A model generated the notes under the pieces. It searched no databases, was not told the origin of the DNA, and worked only from the letters and a program-made list of their open reading frames with translations. From NCBI RefSeq assembly GCF_900094705.1, contig NZ_FMAR01000004.1, positions 248,001 through 312,000 on the forward strand: DNA of 64,000 nucleotides, written 5' to 3'. This DNA is from Chitinophaga costaii (GTDB lineage Bacteria > Bacteroidota > Bacteroidia > Chitinophagales > Chitinophagaceae). The translations under genes and the position numbers were made by a program. This document shows positions 9,457 to 18,906 of the stretch, one piece after another (position 1 is the stretch's first letter; each line of letters opens with the position of its first letter).

Positions 9457-10215
9457 TTATTGCCGGGCAGCCCAGTACACCGCGTTGCGGAAAATAGTGG
9501 TAAAGGCAGGATCGTCGAACAGTTCCGGAAAATGGCCCATGGCAATGTACAGGTTGCGGGCCTTCACGTGCGCATTGGTCCATATCACGGGATGATCGCC
9601 CATCTTAACGTCCTTGGCAGGTTGATAAGTAGCTTCGTCTATACTGGCCAATACCTGTACCTGGGGCCGGGGGCTTTTATCGTAAATATACCATTCGTCT
9701 TTGGTCATAAAAGTAGTGGGCACGCCTTTCATCACGGGATGTTTGGGCATTTCCACCGTTAGTTGTGCCGTGGCGCCACCAGGAATATGAGCTTTGAACT
9801 GAATGCCGCCCATGAAATCAGAAAACCATTGCCACATGGGATACCCGTCGAAAACACCCAGCAGGGTGGGATGGTGGAAACCAATCCATCCGCCCAGGCC
9901 CTGGCTAATGTATTTTTCCATGGCCGCCTGCGCCACCGCCGTCCAGGGGTAGGGGGGATAATCAAGTTGAATGAAGAGCGGGTACAATGCCAGCAACGAG
10001 TCGTTGATCACATCGGGTGAGGTAATGTAGTCAAAAACAAAACGGTGATCTTTATTCAACTCCTGTTCCAGCCACACATGGCCGCGTTGGGAAAAGAGGA
10101 TGTGGCCGCCGCCCGAATCAGCCAGCACTAGCACTCGCATAGGTTTTTTAGGATGGCCCAGGCAGGGCGGCACACCGGTGAATAGCAACACGAGCAGGAA
10201 GATTATTTTTTTCAT
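9457..10215 (-). CDS. ThuA domain-containing protein
   Basis: Exported protein of 252 residues. The start at 10215 is chosen because it opens a signal peptide (MKKIIFLLVLLFTGVPP...GHP); the frame is open 58 codons further upstream, but that stretch overlaps a different remnant and is not signal-like. The mature protein is a ThuA-like glutamine-amidotransferase fold (VLVLADSGGGHILF, GGWIGFHHPTLLG, TNAHVKARNLYIAMGHFPELF), a family linked to trehalose and other sugar use in several phyla, with unsettled biochemistry. It precedes the PfkB kinase. Confidence 0.87.
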   Translation of the reverse strand: MKKIIFLLVLLFTGVPPCLGHPKKPMRVLVLADSGGGHILFSQRGHVWLEQELNKDHRFVFDYITSPDVINDSLLALYPLFIQLDYPPYPWTAVAQAAMEKYISQGLGGWIGFHHPTLLGVFDGYPMWQWFSDFMGGIQFKAHIPGGATAQLTVEMPKHPVMKGVPTTFMTKDEWYIYDKSPRPQVQVLASIDEATYQPAKDVKMGDHPVIWTNAHVKARNLYIAMGHFPELFDDPAFTTIFRNAVYWAARQ

Positions 10216-10250
10216 ATCGCAATCAATATAAATAAATATTCCCCATTTAT

Positions 10251-10337
10251 TCATGCCTTTTTCACGCGCTGCAATATACCCATCATCAGCAGGATGTACA
10301 GCGCCATACCCGCCACGGTAATTTTCAGGGCCAGGAG
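10251..10337 (-). pseudogene. Remnant of a membrane protein C-terminus
   Basis: A 28-codon frame after a TAA (10338-10340) reads LLALKITVAGMALYILLMMG followed by ILQRVKKA and a stop at 10251-10253. One hydrophobic helix followed by a short basic tail is typical of the last helix of a permease. No membrane protein precedes it, so it looks like what is left of a transporter that once headed the ThuA-PfkB operon. The parent family cannot be named. Confidence 0.35.
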
Positions 10338-10429
10338 TTACAAGTGAAAATGCGTCAATGCGAGGTAAACTTTTATTAGCAGGAGCCACCTTGTTTGTAT
10401 GGACCTATCTGTTTAAAAAATGCTCCACA

Positions 10430-11731
10430 TTATGCCACGATATCCAACTGTAGATAGCAGGTAAATGTGGTACCCTTGCCCACTTCGCTTTTTACATCAA
10501 TATACCCCTGGTAAGTAGCCGCCACTTTTTTACAGATAGCCAGGCCTATGCCGGTGCCGGGATACAGGTCTTTATCGTGCAGGCGCTGGAACATTTTAAA
10601 AGCGGTTTCCTGATATTTTTCTTCGAAGCCTATGCCATTGTCGGTGAAAGACAGTTGCAGCCAGGGTTGTTCCGGCGCAGGCTGGGTACCCGGCCATTCC
10701 CATGGCGCTTTTACCTGCCCACGGATAATGATCACCGGAGATAGATCGGGCTTACGGAATTTAAGACTGTTGGAAATGAAATGGAAGAACAGCAAATATA
10801 GAGTAGACGCATGCGCCATCACCACGGGTAAATCAAAAGGATGCAGCAGGGCGCAATAACGGGTCACGGGCTCATACAGATCTTCCCGCACTTGGGCCAG
10901 GATGTCTATTAGGTCTACCGGCGTGGGCATATCGGTACGTTCGTTTATGCGGGAAAATATGAGTACATCATCTATCAGCGTATTCATGCGCTGAGCAGCC
11001 AGGTCTATTTTACCCAGGTATTCTTTAACGATATCGGGTAGGTCGGCACGGTGCTGCTGTAGCAACATGTTGCCGAAGAGCTGGAGCTTGCGGAGAGGCT
11101 CGCGCAGATCGTGGCTGGCAATGTATGAAAAGGACATCAGTTCATCATTCATACTTTCCAGTTGCCGGTTTTTTTCCTGCAAAGTTGCATTAAGCGTTGT
11201 AAGATGTTCCGCCGCGCGTAGTTGTGCTGCAATTTCCGGCGGCACATTATCGGCGGTACCGCCGATAATTTTCGTGTATCCGTAAGCGTTATTAACCGGC
11301 ACTGCAGCAATGTGTTGGGTGCTGTTAGCCTGCTTCACCACTACCGGTAGAAACTTGTATTCTCCAAAAATGGTATCGTTGCCTTCCTGGTCTGCCAGGC
11401 GATAAGCCGTGATCAGCACTTTCCTTTTTTCGCCGCCCGGAAAGCGGATGCGGCAGGGAAACTGTACCCTGCCGCCAGGCAGCAACCCGGCAAGATGGGC
11501 TTCGAATAAGGCCCGGTCTTTAGGCGTCATAAATGCATGGGCCGCCGTGGTTGCAATTTCGTTATCGTAAGGTTTGGGAAGGTCGTGTAGGGTGAACAGC
11601 GCATCGGACCAAACATAAACACCTGCATCCTGCTTCCATTCCCAACTACCGGTATGATCGCGTAGCTGCGTCTGGTTCAGCAGGCTGAGTAGCCTTCTGT
11701 TAATTTTATCCCGCTGCGGTTTTTGTTTCAT
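10430..11731 (-). CDS. PAS-domain sensor histidine kinase (soluble)
   Basis: 433-residue kinase without membrane segments. Residues about 20-135 form a PAS/PAC-like sensor (WEWKQDAGVYVWSDALF ... RKVLITAYRLADQEGN), followed by a coiled coil near 165-200, a HisKA domain with the phospho-acceptor in SHDLREPLRKLQLFG, and a HATPase_c domain with FTDNGIGFEEKY and GTGIGLAICKK. The H-box variant DLREPLRK is typical of phytochrome-like and LOV-type kinases. It diverges from the single-domain receiver gene at 12225, which is a plausible partner. Confidence 0.9.
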   Translation of the reverse strand: MKQKPQRDKINRRLLSLLNQTQLRDHTGSWEWKQDAGVYVWSDALFTLHDLPKPYDNEIATTAAHAFMTPKDRALFEAHLAGLLPGGRVQFPCRIRFPGGEKRKVLITAYRLADQEGNDTIFGEYKFLPVVVKQANSTQHIAAVPVNNAYGYTKIIGGTADNVPPEIAAQLRAAEHLTTLNATLQEKNRQLESMNDELMSFSYIASHDLREPLRKLQLFGNMLLQQHRADLPDIVKEYLGKIDLAAQRMNTLIDDVLIFSRINERTDMPTPVDLIDILAQVREDLYEPVTRYCALLHPFDLPVVMAHASTLYLLFFHFISNSLKFRKPDLSPVIIIRGQVKAPWEWPGTQPAPEQPWLQLSFTDNGIGFEEKYQETAFKMFQRLHDKDLYPGTGIGLAICKKVAATYQGYIDVKSEVGKGTTFTCYLQLDIVA

Positions 11732-12224
11732 GCTGCTGTCCTAATGAATGCCGGCCCTGGCAAATATTTGCTGGCTACGGTATAGGGAATTGCTGGCCTC
11801 CCAAATTGTTCTGTAAATTGTAATAGCCTGTGAATAACAATGTTGTGTGTTGTAAAAATGTTGTTGGCAGGTATTGATCAGCTAAGATAATACTCGCATC
11901 GTTAAATAACGCCAATGCTTCAGGGCTTTTTTATTACTGTTTGCTGCCTTACTGTTCGTTAACCGCTTAAATATGAATTGAAATAATAATGTTCAGCACA
12001 TACCCAATCGTTGCCTTGTTGTGGCAGACACTGCCGTAGTAATAACTTCGGCTAGATCAGCAGGACCCGGGCATTCCAATTTTTTCCAGAATCTGGACGG
12101 ATTTCCAGATAGTAGACCTACTCCAGTCGATAAGCATTTCATGAAACCTTTGCTGGTAGCGGGTTTTATGCGGTCTGTGCCAATTGGCACTCGGTTCGCT
12201 TTATACCCATCAAATAAGGGATGT
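11732..12224. other. Divergent regulatory region
   Basis: 493 bp between the divergent kinase and receiver genes. The receiver's frame stays open for 68 codons upstream of the chosen start, from 12021, but the extra sequence has no receiver features and is probably non-coding. No clear promoter consensus or hairpin was found. Confidence 0.45.
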
Positions 12225-12653
12225 ATGGTCGACAAGTTTAAACGTAAGATTTTCCTGGTAGACGATGATTCATTCAGCCTTACGATGTACACTGCTTTTT
12301 TAGATGCCCAAGGATATAAAAATATCATGGGTTTTTCTTCCGGGGAAGCGGTATTGGAAATGCTAAAGGAAGAACCTGATATTATATTATTGGACCATCA
12401 GCCCGGTGTCTTAACAGGTTTGGAGATATTGGAAAAAATTAAACGATACGATCCCAATATATATGTGGTATTTATCAGTGGCAGGTATGATAAAAAAATG
12501 GGAATAGAAGCTGTGAAGGGTGGTGCCTTCGATTATATCACCAAAGAAGCAGCCCTAATGCCCAAGATCTTGGAGGTAATGAACCGGATATTCACCGTGC
12601 AGGATTACCTGATACGGATACATCCGAAGCCCTCCCGCTTTTTCCTGATTTAA
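12225..12653 (+). CDS. Single-domain response regulator (receiver only)
   Basis: 142-residue CheY-like protein. The start at 12225 gives the canonical KIFLVDDDS opening. The acidic pocket is VDDD, the phospho-acceptor is Asp57 in ILLDHQPG, the Thr/Ser switch is in VVFISG, and the conserved Lys is in DYITKEA. There is no DNA-binding or enzymatic output domain; the tail after about residue 125 is short and basic or hydrophobic. Such proteins relay phosphate or bind a partner. It is divergent from the PAS kinase at 10430-11731. Confidence 0.82.
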   Translation: MVDKFKRKIFLVDDDSFSLTMYTAFLDAQGYKNIMGFSSGEAVLEMLKEEPDIILLDHQPGVLTGLEILEKIKRYDPNIYVVFISGRYDKKMGIEAVKGGAFDYITKEAALMPKILEVMNRIFTVQDYLIRIHPKPSRFFLI

Positions 12654-13552
12654 CTATTTGAATGGATAGCCACACCAAACATTTTTTTTAAGTGTTAGCA
12701 TTCATGGGCGCTGCCCGTAAAAAAAATAGTTGTCCCGTGCGTATGAACTGGTGCCATTGCATCGCCGGCTGCTATACACCCACAACATGAAGTAGCGGCG
12801 ATGCTGGTTGGGACATTTTTACTATCTATTTCTGTTTAAGAAAAAATAAAAGTGTACTACCAATTTATGCGGGTACTTAAAATATTACTAAATGATTATA
12901 TACCTATACCTGGAAAAACCCAAAGATGAATGACGTGGAAAACAATGCTAATGAATCGTTTCTCGATTGCCTATGAAAAATCCATTATTAGACGAAGTGA
13001 CTGAAAGATGAAGAAAGGGTTGGTGAAAACGATGGGGTGAAGAATGATACAACCCTTTTATTCATAGCGCTTGCAAAAGTTGTATGGAATGTTTGATGAA
13101 TGAGGTTACATGGAGTTGGTTCCGGGGGAGATAGTGCGCAGGAGAAGAACGAATAACCCGGAACTATTCTTTGTAACAAGCGGTTTTTATTTTATCCTTT
13201 ATCTGATTTTTTATCTAAACCTAAACAATCACCTGGTATGATTTGCGGAGGGGGCAGCCTGGGGGAAAGCAACTGTTAAGACCTGGAAAGCAAATCTTCT
13301 TCGCAATTTATTCACCGGTAATGCATTGCCAGTTGCTGATAACCATTTCGAAAGGCATCAAGAGATTATTTTTTTTAGCATGGTTTCCGTTTATGTAGGC
13401 GAGCTGGGGGATTTCCCCCGGCTTTTTCGTTTTACAGACATTGTTTCCCTTAGCACGGATACTGCAAATTTACCTCGGCCTTCTCCTGTTTCTTGCATCA
13501 AAATTGCTTATCTTCAAAGACCCTTTAGAACATTCTCCTAAAACGCCTGCTT
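12654..13552. other. Long gene-poor region (about 900 bp)
   Basis: AT-rich stretch between two regulator genes without a convincing coding frame on either strand. It contains a strong hairpin with a T-run near its right end (13402-13428), which implies a plus-strand transcript crossing or arising in the region: either the receiver mRNA or an unannotated RNA. Confidence 0.5.
13402..13428 (+). terminator. Candidate intrinsic terminator
   Basis: Inverted repeat AGCtGGGGGA / TCCCCCgGCT with a tight loop followed by TTTTT on the plus strand. It lies about 750 bp downstream of the receiver stop and 125 bp upstream of the NtrC-type gene, so it would insulate the latter from upstream transcription. 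Confidence 0.5.
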
Positions 13553-14893
13553 TTGTTCAAGATTTTCATTGTAGAAGACGATCCCTGGTATGGCGAGATA
13601 CTGCAATATCATTTGGGACTTAATCCGGATTATGAAGTAACCTTACTGAAAACAGGTAAAGAATGCTTGTTGCAGTTACAACATAAACCCGACCTGGTGA
13701 CCATCGATTTTTCCCTGCCCGACCTTAATGGCGAAGAGCTTTTCAAAAAAATAAAAGCCCAGCAGCCCAACCTGCCGGTGATCGTAATTAGCGCGCAAGA
13801 CAAGGTTACCACCGCCGTGAGCCTGCTGAAACTGGGGGTAGACGATTACCTGGTGAAAGATGATCATACCAAGGATCTGTTATGGAAATCCATTATCCGC
13901 ATCCGCGAAAATCTTTCGCTGAAAGAAGAGATCAGCGAGTTGAAGGCGGAACTTAAAACAAAATACGATTATGCCAATACCATCATCGGTAGCAGTGCCG
14001 CTATTAAACAGGTATTTCGCCTGATAGACAAAGCGGCGGCATCTACCATCAATGTGTCCATTACTGGTGAAACGGGTACTGGCAAAGAATTGGTGGCCAA
14101 AGCAGTGCATTATCACTCCGCCCGGTCGCAACAAGCTTTTGTGGCCGTAAACATGGCCGCTATACCCAAAGAACTGGTGGAAAGCGAATTGTTTGGCTAC
14201 GAAAAAGGTGCCTTCACCGGCGCACAGCAGCGCAAAACCGGTAAGTTTGAAGATGCCAATGGCGGTACGCTTTTCCTGGATGAAATAGGGGAGATGGACC
14301 TGGGCATTCAAAGCAAATTGCTGCGGGTACTACAGGAAAAAGAACTACACCGCTTAGGCGGCAACATCCGCGTGAAACTGGATTTTCGCCTGGTGGTAGC
14401 CACGCATAAAAACCTGGCAGAAGAAGTGCGTAAAGGAAACCTCCGGGAAGATCTTTACTACCGGATTGCAGGACTGCCCATCATGCTGCCCCCGCTGCGC
14501 GACCGGCGGGAAGACATATTGTTGCTAGCCCACTATTTTCTCAAAGCCTACAGCAAAGAGAACAAACTTCCCGAATACAAACTCTCCACCGATGCCCGCC
14601 GGAAACTGCTGCAATACCCTTTCCCAGGTAATGTGCGCGAGCTAAAAGCTGCGGTAGAACTGGCTGCGGTGATGTCGGATCAGCAACAGATAGAAGCCGC
14701 CGACATCACGTTTATGAGCGACGTATCCCGCGATCCCCTGGAAGGAAAAGAAATGACGTTGCGGGAATATACCCGGTTGATCATTAAAAATTATCTTACC
14801 AGGTACCACGACAATGTAGTGCTGGTGGCCGAGAAACTGGATATTGGCCGGTCTACCATTTACAAAATGATGCAAAAAGGAGAAATCGAATAA
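13553..14893 (+). CDS. Sigma-54-dependent response regulator (NtrC family)
   Basis: 446 residues starting at a TTG codon (no in-frame ATG precedes the receiver). Domains: receiver 1-118 with phospho-acceptor Asp52 (TIDFSLPD); AAA+ ATPase about 140-380 with Walker A GETGTGKE (172-179), the sigma-54 contact loop GAFTGA (219-224) and Walker B GGTLFLDEIGE; C-terminal Fis-type helix-turn-helix (VAEKLDIGRSTIYKMMQK). On phosphorylation it should open promoters of sigma-54 RNA polymerase. The stop is 11 bp before the hybrid kinase gene, so the two form an operon and probably a cognate pair. Confidence 0.93.
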   Translation: MFKIFIVEDDPWYGEILQYHLGLNPDYEVTLLKTGKECLLQLQHKPDLVTIDFSLPDLNGEELFKKIKAQQPNLPVIVISAQDKVTTAVSLLKLGVDDYLVKDDHTKDLLWKSIIRIRENLSLKEEISELKAELKTKYDYANTIIGSSAAIKQVFRLIDKAAASTINVSITGETGTGKELVAKAVHYHSARSQQAFVAVNMAAIPKELVESELFGYEKGAFTGAQQRKTGKFEDANGGTLFLDEIGEMDLGIQSKLLRVLQEKELHRLGGNIRVKLDFRLVVATHKNLAEEVRKGNLREDLYYRIAGLPIMLPPLRDRREDILLLAHYFLKAYSKENKLPEYKLSTDARRKLLQYPFPGNVRELKAAVELAAVMSDQQQIEAADITFMSDVSRDPLEGKEMTLREYTRLIIKNYLTRYHDNVVLVAEKLDIGRSTIYKMMQKGEIE

Positions 14894-14904
14894 ACCGCTA
14901 CAAT

Positions 14905-17742
14905 ATGGGAAGCGAAGGAGAAAAAATCACGGCTTTGCAGCTCAATATCCGCAAGGTCGAAGCTGAACTAGAAGCTTTGCGGCAACAACTGGCGGCTCAA
15001 CAGCACGTGGCCACAGTGCTGCCAGCAGGTATGTTGCCCCTTACGCCCAATACAGCCATGCTAGCCATGATGATGGAGCAAGCCAAACACCTCATCATGA
15101 TAAAGGGGCTGGACAATCGCATTATATGGATGAGCCCCAGTTTTCTTGAATTTACCGGATATACTCTGGAGGAAGTGCTAGGCCAAAATCCATTGGAATT
15201 ATTATCATCTCATAAAGACAGGATTTCAGTAAAGGCGCTAGATTATATGGCGCACCAAATGGCCACCTCCTTGGAATATGAAGGCGAATACGAAGGTTGC
15301 AAGAAAAACGGTGAACCTTATTGGGTTAAAACAACGGCCCAGCCAGTACGGGATGAGCAGGGAGCCGTATTGCACTATCTCTCCATATCTGAAGATGTGA
15401 CCGAAAAAGTGGCCAGCAGGCGCTGGGTTGAACAAATGCAACGTAAGCTGGAACAAGATTCCAACCGGCTGTTTTCCGTATTATCTAACCTGCACGAAGC
15501 TATATTGCTGGAAGACCAACAGGGCAATACCCAACTGGTAAATGATACTTTCTGCCACTTGTTTGGCATTCATCGCGATGCCCAGTTCCTGTTGCAACGC
15601 GCCACCAAAATAGTTTGGCGCGCCTTGGCGAATAAATTCAACGATCCAACGGCCTTCCTGCCAGGTATCGACAACTTGGTACAGCACCAGGAAACGGTAC
15701 TCAATGAAATATTGCTGCTCAATGACCAGCGTATCCTGGAACGCGATTATATCCTAATTAATGAAGGCCAGCATTTCCTAGGTACCCTGTGGCGCTTTCG
15801 CGATGTAACGGAGCAGGTAAGGGCCGGGGAAAAACTGAAATCCAGCGAGGAGAAGTACCGTAATATTATAGAGAATATGAACCTGGGATTACTGGAAACA
15901 GACAATCAGGAAAATATTCTTTATGCCAATCAGCGCTTCTGCGACATTACCGGTTATACCCTGGATGATCTGATAGGCCGCTCAGTGTATAGTATATTGC
16001 TGCGGGGCGAAAACGTATCACTCATGCGCGAAAAAAATGTGCTGCGTAAAAAAGGTGTTTCCGATGCCTACGAAATCCGCACCCGCGACCGGCGTGGCCA
16101 TGTGAAATGGCTGCTGATCAGTGGTGCGCCACTATACGATGATAAGCACGTGCAAACAGGCGCTATTAATATTCACCTGGACATTACCGCACAGAAAAAA
16201 CTGGAAGTGGAATTGCGCGAAGCAAATCTTAAAGCCGAGGAATCATCCAAAGCCAAGGAAATATTTTTTGCTAACATGAGTCATGAGATCCGCACCCCCA
16301 TGAACGGCATTCTCGGTATGTCAGAGCTCATGCAACAAACGCCGCTGAATGAGCAGCAGGAGGGCTACCTGAAAGTAATACACCGATCGGCAGAAAACTT
16401 ACTGGTCATCATTAACGATATCCTGGACTTTTCCAAAATGGAAGCTGGCAAGCTGCAACTCAAGGAAGTAAATTTCGACCTTTTTGAACTGGTGTACCAG
16501 ATGCAAGCTACCATGCAGCCACATTTGAAAGAAAAAAATCTGCTGCTGGAAGTAAAACTAACCGATCAAACCCCGCAATTCCTGAAGGGAGATCCTTACC
16601 GGCTGAACCAAATATTGTTAAACCTGGTAAACAATGCCGTAAAATTTACCGACCTCGGTTGGGTAAAGGTTTCCATACGCACAACATTGCTGGATGACGG
16701 AGTACGGCTGTTTTTTGAAGTGAAAGATACTGGCATCGGCATTTCTAAAGATTACCTGGACCGCGTTTTTCAAAGTTTCTCCCAGGAAGATGGCACCGGA
16801 ACGCGGGAGTATGGCGGCACCGGGCTGGGGCTGGCTATCACCCGGCAGCTGATAGGGCTAATGGGCGGGCAGATAAGCATTGAAAGTGAAAAGCATAAAG
16901 GTACCACGGTGTACTTCGATCTGACATTTAAAACCGGTGAAGCCCCTGCACCGAAAGAAGCAGTGTTTAGCAAACCAGCAGACGAACTGAAACGGGTGCG
17001 GGTGCTGGTGGTAGAAGATAACGAATTTAACCGCCTGGTGGCTGGCTCCCTGCTACGAAATCATGGTGCCACCGTACTAGAAGCAACAGACGGGCGGCAG
17101 GCCCTGAACGTACTGCTGGGCAATGATGTGGATGTAGTGCTGATGGATATACAGATGCCGGTGATGAATGGCTACGATGCTGCCAAACATATTCGTAAAG
17201 ACCTGCGGCTGCAAATTCCAATCATTGCCCTCACTGCCAATGCATTGCAAGGAGAACGCGAAAAATGCCTGCAAGCCGGGATGAACGAATGGCTGGTAAA
17301 GCCGGTCAATGAAGAGGAACTTATTTCCACCATCCTGCGCCTGCTTGGTAAAGTTGGCAACCAGCGGGTAAATGCCCTGGAACCCGCCATGGCCGCACAC
17401 AACAACAGCCCTTTATATTCCCTGGCCGGTCTTCAGAAAATGGCCGGCAATAATACCGCTTTCATTAAACGTATGATCAGTGTATTCATGGATATTACGC
17501 CTCCTTATATCCGCGATTTGGAAAAGGCTATCCTGGCCAAAGACCTGTCAACGATTAAAAGCGTGGTGCACAAAATGCGTCCCAGCATACACAATCTTTC
17601 TATTATCAAACTCTACACCCTGATCGAAGACCTGGAAAGCCGGGAAGTATGGCAGGAAGACGTGGCCACACGCACCGCCCTGCTCAATGAAACCCTGCAG
17701 GAAGTGATGACGAAAATGGGGCAGGAAACGATTTTGCAATAG
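14905..17742 (+). CDS. Hybrid histidine kinase, PAS-PAS-PAS-HisKA-HATPase-REC-Hpt
   Basis: 945-residue soluble kinase. Order: N-terminal coiled coil (about 5-35), PAS 1 (about 50-170, IIWMSPSFLEFTGY), PAS 2 (about 190-310, degenerate), PAS 3 (about 320-435, ILYANQRFCDITGY), HisKA with FFANMSHEIRTPMNG, HATPase_c with DTGIGI and GGTGLGLAI, receiver with VVLMDIQMPVMNG, and a C-terminal Hpt-like bundle with VVHKMRPS. It can therefore run a full His-Asp-His relay inside one chain, probably delivering phosphate to the NtrC-type regulator directly upstream. Without membrane helices it must sense a cytoplasmic signal. Confidence 0.92.
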   Translation: MGSEGEKITALQLNIRKVEAELEALRQQLAAQQHVATVLPAGMLPLTPNTAMLAMMMEQAKHLIMIKGLDNRIIWMSPSFLEFTGYTLEEVLGQNPLELLSSHKDRISVKALDYMAHQMATSLEYEGEYEGCKKNGEPYWVKTTAQPVRDEQGAVLHYLSISEDVTEKVASRRWVEQMQRKLEQDSNRLFSVLSNLHEAILLEDQQGNTQLVNDTFCHLFGIHRDAQFLLQRATKIVWRALANKFNDPTAFLPGIDNLVQHQETVLNEILLLNDQRILERDYILINEGQHFLGTLWRFRDVTEQVRAGEKLKSSEEKYRNIIENMNLGLLETDNQENILYANQRFCDITGYTLDDLIGRSVYSILLRGENVSLMREKNVLRKKGVSDAYEIRTRDRRGHVKWLLISGAPLYDDKHVQTGAINIHLDITAQKKLEVELREANLKAEESSKAKEIFFANMSHEIRTPMNGILGMSELMQQTPLNEQQEGYLKVIHRSAENLLVIINDILDFSKMEAGKLQLKEVNFDLFELVYQMQATMQPHLKEKNLLLEVKLTDQTPQFLKGDPYRLNQILLNLVNNAVKFTDLGWVKVSIRTTLLDDGVRLFFEVKDTGIGISKDYLDRVFQSFSQEDGTGTREYGGTGLGLAITRQLIGLMGGQISIESEKHKGTTVYFDLTFKTGEAPAPKEAVFSKPADELKRVRVLVVEDNEFNRLVAGSLLRNHGATVLEATDGRQALNVLLGNDVDVVLMDIQMPVMNGYDAAKHIRKDLRLQIPIIALTANALQGEREKCLQAGMNEWLVKPVNEEELISTILRLLGKVGNQRVNALEPAMAAHNNSPLYSLAGLQKMAGNNTAFIKRMISVFMDITPPYIRDLEKAILAKDLSTIKSVVHKMRPSIHNLSIIKLYTLIEDLESREVWQEDVATRTALLNETLQEVMTKMGQETILQ

Positions 17743-17852
17743 CCTTGCTATTGTAAAATACATGGTTCCGTAACCAAATAGTAGCCAGGCTGGCTCCAAG
17801 TGGGATAACAGTGTATTTGATACCTGATCACAGTACAATACCTGTTAAATAC

Positions 17853-17883
17853 AATCGCCCACGTTACTGTAACGCGGGCGATT
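17853..17883. terminator. Bidirectional terminator hairpin
   Basis: Arms AATCGCCCaCGTT and AACGcGGGCGATT (one mismatch) around loop ACTGT, between the convergent hybrid kinase and sugar isomerase genes; T-rich on the plus side and A-rich on the other. Confidence 0.7.
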
Positions 17884-17906
17884 ATGTTTGATAAAAAAAC
17901 CAGCTA

Positions 17907-18782
17907 TTACACCAGGTTTTTTTTGATATAGTTAATGCTGGTAATGATTGCATCTTTTGGTGGAGCGGCGGTGTAGGCCTCCTGTTCCACAAAGAAATTT
18001 TCAAACCCAGCCTCTTTTTTGTATTTAAAAATATCTTTAAAGTCGATCACACCTTTGCCTACCTCGCAGGATTCTTTTTGTGGTTCCAGGCGCATGTCTT
18101 TAATATGCCACATGGGAAAACGGCCAGGATGTTGCTTAAATAGGTCCAGGGGCTTAATACCCGCATATACCACCCAATAAATATCCATTTCAAAATGCAC
18201 CAGTTTGGGATCGGTGTTACTGAGCAGGATCTCGTAACCGGTGGTGCCATTATAATCGGTGAACTCGAAATTGTGATTATGATAAGCCAGTTTCATCCCG
18301 GCTGCATTGACCAACTGGCCGGCCTTGTTAAAGCGATCTGCCAGTTGCTTGAAGTTGTCGGCAGTAGTGCGCAGGGAATCCTGTAGATAAGGAATGGTTA
18401 CGAAATCATGGCCCAGTATTTTTGCGTCTTCGATCACGTATTTCAACTCTTCTTCATTGCCGGTAGACAGGAAATCGTGCAGCCCATAATGGGCGCTGGT
18501 GGTCTTTAACTGATGAGCTTTCAGCAGCGCGCTAAAGTCTTTTACACTCAGGCCAAAATACAGGCGCTTATTGTACCCAAAAAGTTCCAGGTTAGTGTAT
18601 CCTGCTTGTTGAATGGCGGCAATGGTACCTTTAATATCTTTTATCGCGTCGTCCCGTAACGTGTAAAGTTGAAGGCCGATCAAGGTTTTGGTACTAGCGG
18701 CATTTGCCATTAAACGGGGGGCGAGTAGTGCAGCCGCAGAAAGAAGGGTAGTGCTGCGGAGAAAATCACGGCGTGTAGTCAT
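17907..18782 (-). CDS. Sugar phosphate isomerase/epimerase (xylose-isomerase-like TIM barrel)
   Basis: 291 residues. The N-terminus has a Tat-type export signal (TTRRDFLRS followed by a hydrophobic stretch and an Ala cleavage region), so the enzyme is predicted to leave the cytoplasm folded. The rest is an AP_endonuc_2-type TIM barrel (IGLQLYTLRDDAI at the start, AYHNHNFEF, FEMDIYWVVYAG, WHIKDMR) with the usual metal ligands in those strand ends. Related Bacteroidota proteins act on oxidised sugars or inositols; the substrate is unknown. It is downstream of the fucose operon, separated by 124 bp, so co-transcription is uncertain. Confidence 0.88.
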   Translation of the reverse strand: MTTRRDFLRSTTLLSAAALLAPRLMANAASTKTLIGLQLYTLRDDAIKDIKGTIAAIQQAGYTNLELFGYNKRLYFGLSVKDFSALLKAHQLKTTSAHYGLHDFLSTGNEEELKYVIEDAKILGHDFVTIPYLQDSLRTTADNFKQLADRFNKAGQLVNAAGMKLAYHNHNFEFTDYNGTTGYEILLSNTDPKLVHFEMDIYWVVYAGIKPLDLFKQHPGRFPMWHIKDMRLEPQKESCEVGKGVIDFKDIFKYKKEAGFENFFVEQEAYTAAPPKDAIITSINYIKKNLV

Positions 18783-18906
18783 AAGGTGAAATTTTAAATA
18801 ATCGTGTCGCTACCAAAATACGAAACAAAATGAGTTTTAACATATAAATATTCAACCGCTGGCAATAAAATACAGCACCCATCCGGTATTTTTTGAAAAC
18901 ATTCCA

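Noticed and set aside
10216..10389. 58-residue N-terminal extension of the ThuA protein
   Set aside because: It would hide a clear signal peptide at 10215 and overlaps a membrane-protein remnant in another frame.
12021..12224. N-terminal extension of the receiver protein
   Set aside because: The frame is open, but the sequence lacks any domain and the receiver fold begins directly after the ATG at 12225.
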